Source of the DNA: Chloroflexota bacterium
GTDB lineage: Bacteria; Chloroflexota; Anaerolineae; 4572-78; J111
NCBI GenBank assembly: GCA_003694775.1
Contig: RFJV01000298.1
Coordinates: 1-5,056, forward strand
DNA: 5,056 bases
Direction of reading: 5' to 3'
A program made the position numbers and the translations under genes. How positions within the stretch are numbered: the stretch's first letter is position 1; every line of letters begins with the position of its first letter. A model generated the notes under the pieces. That model had not been told where the DNA came from and did not search any database. It was given only the letters and a program-made list of their open reading frames with translations. Positions 1-5,005 of the stretch are shown here, in pieces.

Positions 1-119
1 ATTAAGCGGAAACGAAAACCTCCTAACTTGTCTCTTCTCAATTTGACTATTCTTGATAGCCCTTAACTTGTAACGAATGGACTAACCCTATTTTTGATGC
101 TACCGGGCCGCTAATCTTG

Positions 120-138
120 AGTCGAAGTCGTAAGTCGT
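120..138. repeat. Short AGTCG tandem repeat (6-7 bp period)
   Basis: AGTCG occurs at 120-124, 126-130 and 133-137; the last two lie in perfect heptamers AAGTCGT (125-131, 132-138). It looks like a short member of the heptameric tandem repeats (STRR-like) common between genes in cyanobacteria and some Chloroflexota. No function is apparent. Confidence 0.5.
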
Positions 139-146
139 CTCCCCCC

Positions 147-176
147 TTGACAGCCGTAAAACGGAAGTGCTACAAT
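147..176 (+). promoter_or_regulatory. Near-consensus sigma70-type promoter facing right
   Basis: A perfect -35 box TTGACA (147-152) and a -10 box TACAAT (171-176, five of six consensus) are separated by 18 bp. The start of transcription would fall near 183, inside the palindrome 177-212. No + strand gene follows: a transcript would run antisense into the 3' end of the gene at 362-823. It could drive a short or antisense RNA under operator control, be a relic, or be a chance match. Confidence 0.45.
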
Positions 177-219
177 GCCCTTGCTGGCGAGATGAGCCGC
201 GCCGGCAAGGGCTTGTTTT
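177..219 (+). terminator. Strong hairpin with T-rich tail, or operator palindrome
   Basis: Arms 177-189 and 200-212 pair over 13 positions: GCCCTTGC with GCAAGGGC, a T-G wobble, then GGCG with CGCC. The loop is 10 nt. TTGTTTT follows at 213-219, so read rightward it has the form of an intrinsic terminator for a transcript entering from the left of the window. Because a promoter -10 box ends at 176, the same palindrome could instead be an operator covering the start site. Read leftward there is no T-run after the stem. Confidence 0.5.
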
Positions 220-232
220 CCGGCCCGCTTTC

Positions 233-277
233 CAACTAAAACCAACCCCCGGCGCGGCAGATGCTGCGCAGCGGGGG
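233..277 (-). terminator. Probable intrinsic terminator of the leftward repeat-protein gene
   Basis: Positions 246-277 fold into a GC-rich stem with small bulges: 246-250 with 273-277 (C5/G5), 252-253 with 271-272, 254-255 with 268-269, and 257-260 with 264-267 around an ATG triloop. On the - strand the stem is followed by the T-rich stretch TTGGTTTTAGTT. It lies about 85 nt beyond the stop codon of the gene ending at 362, in the right orientation. The T tract is interrupted by G and A, so efficiency is uncertain. Confidence 0.55.
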
Positions 278-361
278 AATGGCAGCACGGGAGATATCGG
301 CCACGTCGGTTCGCGGCCCGACGAATGCTGAACTTTGGCGGCGTCAGGCATGGTAGCCATC

Positions 362-823
362 TTATTTTGCGGCAGCGGCATAGTAGTCGGCCAGGGCCGT
401 GTACCGGGCCGCGCTGGCCTCAATACCCCGCTGTAAGCCATCGTTTTCTGCGGCATAATGTTTTGCCAGCCCCGTGTACCGGGCGGAACTGGCCTCAATA
501 CCCCGCTGTAGCCCGTTACTGTTGGTGGCGTAAAATTCAGCCAGGCCATTATAGCGAGCGGCGTCGGCCTGGATAGCTCGCTGACTGTTGGCCTCATCTT
601 TGGCCAGGTAGAATTCGGCCAGGGCCGTGTACCGGGCTGCTTCGGCCTCAAGGGCGCGCCGGCCGACTGGTTCATTTCTGGTGGCGATTGCTCCGGATTG
701 ACCATTTGCTTGCGATAGGGCAAACACAATAACCGCCAGAACTACCCCCACCGCCAGAATAGACGCCACGACCACCAATTGGGTGTGCCATTGTTTGTGA
801 ACCGTTGAATGGGATATCATCAT
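362..823 (-). CDS. Small membrane-anchored protein with four 25-residue repeats
   Basis: Unrecognised protein of 153 residues. A short polar N-terminus (1-15) precedes one hydrophobic segment (about 16-36), with no obvious signal-peptidase site, suggesting a signal anchor with the rest outside the cytoplasm. A Gly/Ser/Asn linker leads into four repeats at 55-80, 81-105, 106-130 and 131-153, with core pattern R-x-I/L-x-A-x-x-A-R-Y-x-x-L-A-x-x-Y. Hydrophobic positions spaced 7-3-4 suggest amphipathic helices able to form a helical bundle or coiled coil. The last repeat is shortened and ends in an Ala run. The Shine-Dalgarno TAAGGAGGT is only 3 nt from the first ATG but 6 nt from the second (820), so a 152-residue product starting at 820 is more likely. 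It is transcribed away from the large regulator and may share a transcript with the small ORF at 926-1045. A structural or sensor-partner role is possible; no enzymatic motif is visible. Confidence 0.8.
   Translation of the reverse strand: MMISHSTVHKQWHTQLVVVASILAVGVVLAVIVFALSQANGQSGAIATRNEPVGRRALEAEAARYTALAEFYLAKDEANSQRAIQADAARYNGLAEFYATNSNGLQRGIEASSARYTGLAKHYAAENDGLQRGIEASAARYTALADYYAAAAK
397..637. repeat. Intragenic 75-78 bp tandem repeats
   Basis: The protein repeats of the 362-823 gene are also visible in the DNA. The 39-nt segments 397-435 and 472-510 match at 36 positions with a 75-bp period. The 13-mer beginning CCGTGTACC recurs exactly at 397, 472 and 625, while the copy near 547 has diverged. 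The array probably grew by in-frame tandem duplication and may vary in copy number between strains. Confidence 0.75.
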
Positions 824-826
824 TAA

Positions 827-835
827 CCTCCTTAG
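827..835 (-). promoter_or_regulatory. Ribosome binding site favouring the second ATG of the repeat protein
   Basis: On the - strand the sequence reads TAAGGAGGT, nearly the full complement of the 16S rRNA 3' end. Two adjacent in-frame ATG codons follow, at 823 and 820. Counting from AGGAGG (827-832) the gaps are 3 and 6 nt, so 820 is the better placed start. Confidence 0.7.
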
Positions 836-903
836 TTAGTTGTATCAAAAAAACTATCAAAGTATTTTTTGTGAAACGTTTTTATAGTGACTTTCAATTA
901 GTT

Positions 904-961
904 CCAGACCGTGGACTGACCGTTGTCACTTCGAACAATCAGGTAAGTCCACAGGGTCAGG
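904..961. repeat. Long imperfect inverted repeat in the divergent intergenic region
   Basis: Nested arms pair as follows: 904-905 with 960-961, 907-910 (GACC) with 955-958 (GGTC), 911-917 (GTGGACT) with 946-952 (AGTCCAC), 919-921 with 942-944, and 923-926 (TTGT) with 935-938 (ACAA). The terminal loop is 927-934. About 20 base pairs span 58 nt with small bulges. No T-run follows on either strand, so it is not a simple terminator. It overlaps the 3' end of the small - strand ORF (stop 926-928) and could be an RNA structure between that ORF and the repeat-protein gene, or a DNA operator. Confidence 0.6.
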
Positions 962-1045
962 TGATATTTGGTTGGTTGCAAAAATCCGGCCGGTAGGGTA
1001 CTGGGCTTTCCACCCTGAAAAAATGAACTGGTCATTCATAAACAT
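926..1045 (-). CDS. Candidate small ORF or leader peptide, 37-39 residues
   Basis: On the - strand AGGAGGTGAT (1044-1053) is a ten-base perfect complement to the anti-Shine-Dalgarno end of 16S rRNA. It is followed by ATG at 1045 (overlapping) and ATG at 1039, the latter 8 nt from AGGAGG and so the likelier start. From 1039 the frame encodes 37 residues beginning MNDQFIFSGWKAQY and ending PVDLPDCSK, with TGA at 926-928. There is no transmembrane segment, no cysteine pair and no family I recognise. Upstream lies the leftward -10 box TATACT with the 11-bp repeats. Downstream, the 58-nt inverted repeat overlaps its stop, and the repeat-protein gene starts about 100 nt later. It could be a small regulatory protein, a translated leader controlling the next gene, or a decayed gene start. 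The initiation signal is strong; the product is unproven. Confidence 0.45.
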   Translation of the reverse strand: MFMNDQFIFSGWKAQYPTGRIFATNQISPDPVDLPDCSK

Positions 1046-1053
1046 CACCTCCT
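1044..1053 (-). promoter_or_regulatory. Near-perfect Shine-Dalgarno of the small ORF
   Basis: AGGAGGTGAT on the - strand matches the complement of the 16S rRNA tail without a mismatch over ten bases. This is the main evidence that translation starts at 1039, and it is stronger than the site used by the large regulator. Confidence 0.6.
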
Positions 1054-1080
1054 GCAAGCCGATTAGATTGACTCTCCTCG

Positions 1081-1118
1081 GCCGATTTCACCCCCAGTAT
1101 AGCCAACGGGGTGGCGGC
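1081..1118. repeat. Imperfect palindrome around the leftward -10 box
   Basis: CACCCC (1089-1094) pairs with GGGGTG (1108-1113), and GCCG (1081-1084) with CGGC (1115-1118). The unpaired centre holds the leftward -10 hexamer (1096-1101). It may be a second operator at the leftward start site, or a by-product of the G-rich repeats. Confidence 0.3.
1096..1114 (-). promoter_or_regulatory. Leftward promoter of SARP-dependent form
   Basis: On the - strand TATACT (1101-1096) matches the -10 consensus at five of six positions. No acceptable -35 hexamer lies 16-18 bp upstream. Instead the nearest copy of the 11-bp repeat (CCACC, 1114-1110) ends exactly 8 bp before the -10 box. This is the spacing established for Streptomyces SARP-activated promoters, where the activator replaces -35 contacts. 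Transcription would start near 1089, about 45 nt ahead of the small ORF. Confidence 0.45.
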
Positions 1119-1153
1119 AGCGTGGCCCAAACGTGGCGAAAACGTGGAGGTTG
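1110..1153. promoter_or_regulatory. Four tandem 11-bp direct repeats, likely regulator binding array
   Basis: The units are GGTGGCGGCAG, CGTGGCCCAAA, CGTGGCGAAAA and CGTGGAGGTTG. The core CGTGG (GGTGG in the first) starts at 1110, 1121, 1132 and 1143, exactly 11 bp apart, while the rest of each unit varies. Conserved cores on one helix face with divergent spacers are typical of binding sites rather than a slippage repeat. SARP proteins such as ActII-ORF4, DnrI and AfsR bind direct repeats with this period. The array lies between two divergent promoters, next to a gene whose product has this type of DNA-binding domain. Confidence 0.65.
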
Positions 1154-1179
1154 AGAAATCTTATGCTTTAAGGTACAAT
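1151..1179 (+). promoter_or_regulatory. Sigma70-type promoter of the large regulator
   Basis: TTGAGA (1151-1156) and TACAAT (1174-1179) are separated by the ideal 17 bp, each matching consensus at five of six positions. The start would be near 1186, giving a leader of about 38 nt. The last 11-bp repeat overlaps the first bases of the -35 box, so a protein bound to the array could activate or repress this promoter. Confidence 0.65.
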
Positions 1180-1211
1180 ACTTTTAGACGCTGAATTGCT
1201 CCGAACTTTTC

Positions 1212-1220
1212 GGGAGAGGA
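1212..1220 (+). promoter_or_regulatory. Ribosome binding site fixing the GTG start of the regulator
   Basis: GGGAGAGGA ends 3 nt before GTG at 1224; its GGGAG part is 7 nt away. An in-frame TAG at 1185-1187 closes the frame upstream, and no other ATG, GTG or TTG lies between, so GTG 1224 is the only plausible start. Confidence 0.7.
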
Positions 1221-1223
1221 ACC

Positions 1224-4200
1224 GTGCCACATCTGTCACTTTCCTTGCTGGGGCCTTTTCAGGTGACCCTGGATGAGCAACCGGTCACGGGCTTTAAATC
1301 CAACAAAGTCCGGGCGCTACTGGTTTATCTGGCCGTGGAAGCGGATAAGCCGCACCCCCGCGAGGCGCTGGCCGGGTTGCTGTGGCCCGATTGGCCCGAC
1401 CGCGATGCCCTCAGCAATTTGCGTTACGCCCTCTCTAACCTTCGCCGGGTCATCGGCGACCGCCAGGCAGAACCACCCTTCTTGCTCATTACCCGTGATT
1501 CCCTCCAATTCAACCCGGACAGCGACTGCTGTCTCGACGTGACTGAATTTGATGGCCTAATTTCGGATTTTCAAAATACAGACAGTCATCTTGAATCACA
1601 ACAATCCAAAACCCAAAATCTAAAATCGGCAATTGCTTTGTACAGGGGTAGTTTTCTGGAAGGTTTCTCTCTGGGCGACAACCCTGCATTTGAGGAATGG
1701 ACGCTGTTGACCCGGGAACGGCTGGCCCGACAGATGTCCTCTGCGCTTCATCGCCTGACGGTTGTCTGCGAGCAGCGCGGCGAGTACGAACAAGCTCAAT
1801 CTTATGCCCGGCGGCAAATAGAACTGGAGCCGTGGGACGAAACGGCCCACCAACACCTGATGCGAGCGCTTTCGTTGGGCGGGCAGCGCAGCGCCGCCCT
1901 GGCCCAGTACGAAACTTGCCGCCGCCTGCTGGCCGACGAGTTGGACGTTGAGCCGACCCCGGAAACGACCCGGCTGTACGAACAAATCCGGGATGGCACG
2001 TTGAAAGCCCTCGCGCCGTCTCCTGCTCCCCCGTCTGACCTCAACACCGACCTGCCCCCTTTTCTTGAAGAAGAACCACTTCACGTTGAACCCCCTGTTT
2101 TTGTGGCCCGCGAGCGCGAGTTGGCCCAACTGGATGAGTTTCTGAATTTGGCGCTGGCCGGCCAGGGTCGAGTAGCATTTGTTACGGGCGAAGCCGGCAG
2201 CGGCAAAACCACCCTGTTACAGGAACTCACTCACCGCGCTCAGGAAGTTCACCCGGATTTGATTGTGGCCGGCGGAAACTGCAACGCCTACACCGGCATC
2301 GGCGACCCCTACCTTCCTTTCCGCGAAATTCTGGAACTGCTGACCGGCGATGTGGAAGCCAAATGGTCGGCGGGGGCTATCACTAAAGACCATGCCCTCC
2401 GCCTGTGGCAGACGCTCCCGGTGGCGGTGCAAACGCTGGCAGAGGTCGGCCCGGACTTGATTGACACCTTCCTTCTCCGGGCGACTTTGCTTGAGCGGGC
2501 GATGACTTACACGCAGTGGCCCGGCAGGGCTAACTGGTTGACCCGTTTGACCGCGCTTTTGGAACGGAAACCGCCTGCCAGCCCCGGTGGTCTTGGTTTG
2601 CAGCAGAGCGATTTGTTTGAGCAGTACACCTGGGTATTACAAACGCTGGCCCGGCAAAAACCCTTGCTCATGGTGTTAGATGACTTGCAGTGGGCCGACC
2701 TGGGTTCAATCAGCTTGCTCTTCCATTTGGGCCGGCACCTGGCGGGCAGCCGAATTTTGATTTTAGGCTCCTACCGCCCGGAAGAACTGGCCATCAGAAA
2801 AGATGGAAAACGACACCCCCTTGAGCCGGTGGTCAACGAACTCCAGCGCGACTTTGGCGACATCACCGTAAACCTGGGGCGGGCTGAGCGGAGAGATTTT
2901 GTAGACGCTTTGCTGGACCACGAACCGAACCGGCTGGGAAGCACATTTCGAGAGATGCTCTACCGGCAAACCCGCGGCCACCCCCTGTTCACCATCGAAC
3001 TGCTGCGCGGCCTGCAAGAACAGGGGAATTTGGTCCAGGACTCGGAGGGCCGATGGGTTGAGGGGCCGGTGTTGGATTGGGACACCCTGCCGGCGCGGGT
3101 AGAAGCCGTGATTGCGGAGCGCATTGGTCGCCTGCCTCGTCCGCTGCAGGCGGCGTTGCGCGTGGCCTGCGTGGAGGGCGAACTGTTTACTGCGGAAGTG
3201 GTGGCTCAGGTCAGAGCGACCGGCGAGCAGGAGATGTTGGGGCGCTTGAGCGGCGAGTTAGACCGGCAACATCGATTGATTCGTGCCCAAAGTATTGTCC
3301 GGATAGATGGACAACTTTTGTCTCGCTACCGGTTCCGGCACATTCTTTTTCAAAAGTACCTGTACAGTAACCTGGACGAGGTGGAACGGGTATACCTGCA
3401 CCAACAAGTCGGCACCACGTTGGAGAGGTTGTATCGTGATGATAAGACAGGCACAACCATGTCGGACATCGCTCCGCAGTTGGCGCTGCACTTTGAGAAG
3501 GCCGGGCTAACGGAAAAGGCAGCCCGCTATCTGCATCAGGCCGGGGAGAGGGCCGTGCGCCTGTCCGCCTATCAGGAGGCAATTGCTCACCTGACCCGAG
3601 GGCTGGATTTGCTGATGACCCTGCCGGACTCTCCCGATCGAGCGCAACAAGAACTTTCCCTGCAACTGGCCCTCGGTATGGCCTGGGTCGGCCCCAAGGG
3701 CTATGGTTCGGAAGTAGTGGAGAAAACCTTCACCCGGGCCCGTGAACTGTGTCAGCAGATAGGAGAGACGTCTCAGTTGTGCCGGGTACTGGGTGAGCTG
3801 TCGCTCTTTCACTATGTGCGGGCCGAACATCAGACGGCGATTAAACTGGCATTGGAAGCGCTGAACCTGGCCCAGCGGGCCAGGGACCCGCTGCTCGTGG
3901 CGTTGGACCACGCGTATCCGGGGTTCATCTTGTTCTGCCTCGGGGAATACAGAACGGCCCGAACCCACCTCGGGCAAATGATTTCCTTTTACAACCCGCA
4001 ACAGCACCACCGTCCCCTCGTAGGCCTTCGTGGATCGGATGTAGGAGTCGGCGCGCTGGCGTACGATGCCTGCTGCCTATGGTGCCTGGGTTATCCCGAG
4101 CAGGCCCTGAAGCGCAACCAGGAAGCGCTGGCCCTGGCGCGAGAACTGGACCACCCCTTTACGCTGGCCGACGTCCTTTGTTTTGCGGGTTGCCTGTTCA

Positions 4201-4805
4201 ACAGGATGCGTCGGGATGCGCGGGCGCTCAAGGACAATGCAGAGGCGCTGGTGCGATTGGCTAATGAACAAAACCTTCTCAGCTGGTCGGCGATTGGAAC
4301 TTGCCATCGGGGAGATGCAGTTGCCATGTTGGGTCAGATACAAGAGGGAATAGCGCAAATACGCGAGGGTGTGGCGGCTAGCCAGTCCATGGCCCTGCGG
4401 CTGTGCTTGTCAGGAGCACTTGGCGCTCTGGCCGAGGCGCAGGCAAAGGCAGGCCATCTGGAGGAAGGGCTGGCCACGCTGGCCGAGGCACTCGCCTTTG
4501 TGGAAGAAACGGACGAACGTTACTTTGAAGCAGAGCTTTACCGGCTCAAAGGCGAGTTGATGCTGGCGCAAGGCGATGAAACCCAGGCCGAAGCCAGCCT
4601 GCACCACGCCCTCGAGGTGGCCCGCCGGCAGAGCGCAAAATCGTGGGAACTGCGGGCCACGGTGAGTCTGTGCCGTCTGTGGCAGAAGCAGGGCCGGGCT
4701 GCCGAGGCGCGGCAGATGTTAGCCGAGATTTACAACTGGTTCAGCGAAGGGTTTGACACCCCAGATTTGATTGAAGCCAGGACGCTGCTTGATGAATTAT
4801 CGTGA
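1224..4805 (+). CDS. SARP/BTAD-type transcriptional regulator with AAA ATPase and TPR-like domains
   Basis: Predicted cytoplasmic ATP-dependent transcription activator of 1193 residues, built like an AfsR/COG3899-type signal-integrating switch. Residues 1-95 form an OmpR/SARP winged helix, with the usual NLRYALSNLRRVIG near 65-78. Residues 105-255 are a BTAD helical domain (YRGSFLEGF, then PWDETAHQHLMRAL and LDVEPTPETTRLYEQI). A Pro-rich linker (256-291) leads to the ATPase, which opens with FVARERE (293-299). Walker A is GEAGSGKT (322-329, Lys328), Walker B is LLMVLDDLQWAD (481-492, Asp486/Asp487), and SYRPEE (516-521) is a sensor-like strand. From about 749 to the end are degenerate TPR-like helical repeats, closing with a WFSEGFDT motif (1172-1179) frequent at the C-terminus of this ATPase family. 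All key motifs are intact and the length is normal for the class. There is no LuxR helix or kinase/cyclase domain. The signal sensed is unknown. By analogy, nucleotide binding and the TPR tail would control DNA binding at 1110-1153. An AT-rich heptamer-repeat insert lies in the BTAD region (about 128-135). Confidence 0.93.
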   Translation: MPHLSLSLLGPFQVTLDEQPVTGFKSNKVRALLVYLAVEADKPHPREALAGLLWPDWPDRDALSNLRYALSNLRRVIGDRQAEPPFLLITRDSLQFNPDSDCCLDVTEFDGLISDFQNTDSHLESQQSKTQNLKSAIALYRGSFLEGFSLGDNPAFEEWTLLTRERLARQMSSALHRLTVVCEQRGEYEQAQSYARRQIELEPWDETAHQHLMRALSLGGQRSAALAQYETCRRLLADELDVEPTPETTRLYEQIRDGTLKALAPSPAPPSDLNTDLPPFLEEEPLHVEPPVFVARERELAQLDEFLNLALAGQGRVAFVTGEAGSGKTTLLQELTHRAQEVHPDLIVAGGNCNAYTGIGDPYLPFREILELLTGDVEAKWSAGAITKDHALRLWQTLPVAVQTLAEVGPDLIDTFLLRATLLERAMTYTQWPGRANWLTRLTALLERKPPASPGGLGLQQSDLFEQYTWVLQTLARQKPLLMVLDDLQWADLGSISLLFHLGRHLAGSRILILGSYRPEELAIRKDGKRHPLEPVVNELQRDFGDITVNLGRAERRDFVDALLDHEPNRLGSTFREMLYRQTRGHPLFTIELLRGLQEQGNLVQDSEGRWVEGPVLDWDTLPARVEAVIAERIGRLPRPLQAALRVACVEGELFTAEVVAQVRATGEQEMLGRLSGELDRQHRLIRAQSIVRIDGQLLSRYRFRHILFQKYLYSNLDEVERVYLHQQVGTTLERLYRDDKTGTTMSDIAPQLALHFEKAGLTEKAARYLHQAGERAVRLSAYQEAIAHLTRGLDLLMTLPDSPDRAQQELSLQLALGMAWVGPKGYGSEVVEKTFTRARELCQQIGETSQLCRVLGELSLFHYVRAEHQTAIKLALEALNLAQRARDPLLVALDHAYPGFILFCLGEYRTARTHLGQMISFYNPQQHHRPLVGLRGSDVGVGALAYDACCLWCLGYPEQALKRNQEALALARELDHPFTLADVLCFAGCLFNRMRRDARALKDNAEALVRLANEQNLLSWSAIGTCHRGDAVAMLGQIQEGIAQIREGVAASQSMALRLCLSGALGALAEAQAKAGHLEEGLATLAEALAFVEETDERYFEAELYRLKGELMLAQGDETQAEASLHHALEVARRQSAKSWELRATVSLCRLWQKQGRAAEARQMLAEIYNWFSEGFDTPDLIEARTLLDELS
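1599..1626 (+). repeat. In-frame heptamer repeat inside the BTAD coding region
   Basis: Tandem heptamers CCAAAAC (1606-1612), CCAAAAT (1613-1619) and CTAAAAT (1620-1626), preceded by a degenerate copy CAACAAT (1599-1605), sit in an AT-rich stretch (about 1560-1630) of an otherwise GC-rich gene. Three 7-mers make 21 nt, so the frame is kept and the product reads SKTQNLKS. It falls in a Gln/Ser-rich loop before YRGSFLEGF, where BTAD proteins tolerate length changes. It resembles the STRR-type repeats normally found between genes in cyanobacteria and Chloroflexota. Confidence 0.7.
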
Positions 4806-4823
4806 TAAATCCGATTACAAGTC

Positions 4824-4950
4824 ACATAACAAATCGCTTAATCTGGATTGGCAAACTGCGCCCAATTGTAGCTATTTGAGCCTGTGATGTTGGTTTCACG
4901 CCAATAGCTCTAAGCTGGCCTTGCCAATCCGGTTAGCTCAAGCGGTTGCT
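4824..4950 (+). repeat. Long nested inverted repeat resembling an integron attC site
   Basis: Arms pair as 4828-4830 (AAC) with 4945-4947 (GTT), 4835-4839 (CGCTT) with 4940-4944 (AAGCG), 4845-4854 (GGATTGGCAA) with 4921-4930 (TTGCCAATCC, perfect), 4862-4864 with 4916-4918, 4870-4876 (AGCTATT) with 4903-4909 (AATAGCT), and 4884-4887 (GTGA) with 4896-4899 (TCAC). The left edge (TAACAAATCGCTTAA) and right edge (TTAGCTCAAGCGGTT) look like attC sites, in the orientation expected downstream of a cassette gene and about 18 nt after the regulator stop. Against this, the right core reads GTTGCTG rather than GTTRRRY, and the left core ACATAAC fits RYYYAAC at six of seven. It may be a degenerate attC, or another large hairpin or MITE-like element. 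No T-run follows, so it is not a standard terminator. Confidence 0.5.
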
Positions 4951-4969
4951 GAAAGGTGAACATACAGCG

Positions 4970-4984
4970 AGTTGATACTCAACT
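4970..4984. repeat. Short perfect palindrome upstream of the last gene
   Basis: AGTTGA (4970-4975) and TCAACT (4979-4984) are exact inverted copies around TAC, 21 bp before the start codon at 5006. This suits a small operator or a leader hairpin, but a 6-bp arm can arise by chance. I see no convincing promoter hexamer pair beside it. Confidence 0.3.
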
Positions 4985-5005
4985 GTGATAGAAACAGAGG
5001 TATAA

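Larger units (their letters stand above)
1..361. other. Left-end stretch without a supported gene
   Basis: I find no credible coding region here. Long open frames that cross it on the - strand are shadows of the repeat-protein gene to the right and have no ribosome binding site. The stretch is AT-rich up to about 115 and GC-rich after that. It contains a short AGTCG tandem repeat, a promoter-like pair of hexamers with an adjacent palindrome, and the presumed terminator of the leftward gene, each listed separately. A loose direct repeat (CTAACTTGT near 23-31 and TTAACTTGT near 63-71) has no assigned meaning. Confidence 0.6.

Noticed and set aside
19..24. AGGAGG on the - strand near the left edge, as the ribosome site of a leftward gene
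   Set aside because: No ATG, GTG or TTG lies at usable distance before the window edge.
325..576. 83-residue open frame on the + strand
   Set aside because: Antisense to the repeat gene. Its repetitive content simply mirrors the other strand, and it has no Shine-Dalgarno.
100..729. 209-residue open frame on the - strand
   Set aside because: Out-of-frame shadow of the repeat-protein gene. It is low-complexity Pro/Thr/Trp-rich, has no ribosome binding site, and crosses the probable terminator.
847..871. A-run/T-run pair (CAAAAAA and TTTTTTG) considered as a terminator before the repeat gene
   Set aside because: The stem is almost all A-T with no GC-rich part, so it would not terminate. It is better read as an AT-rich leader containing two TATCAAA copies 12 bp apart.
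855..900. Separate promoter for the repeat gene in the AT-rich leader (TTGAAA, TATAAA, TTGATA candidates on the - strand)
   Set aside because: No pair of hexamers has acceptable spacing; the upstream -10 box at 1096-1101 is a better-supported leftward promoter.
805..1154. Two open frames of about 60 residues on the + strand (805-996 and 972-1154)
   Set aside because: No ribosome binding sites or recognisable protein features. They run across the inverted repeat and the divergent promoters.
1620..2129. Long antisense frames within the regulator, also at 3211-3582 and 3507-4010
   Set aside because: Typical of GC-rich coding DNA; the sense frame carries all conserved motifs.
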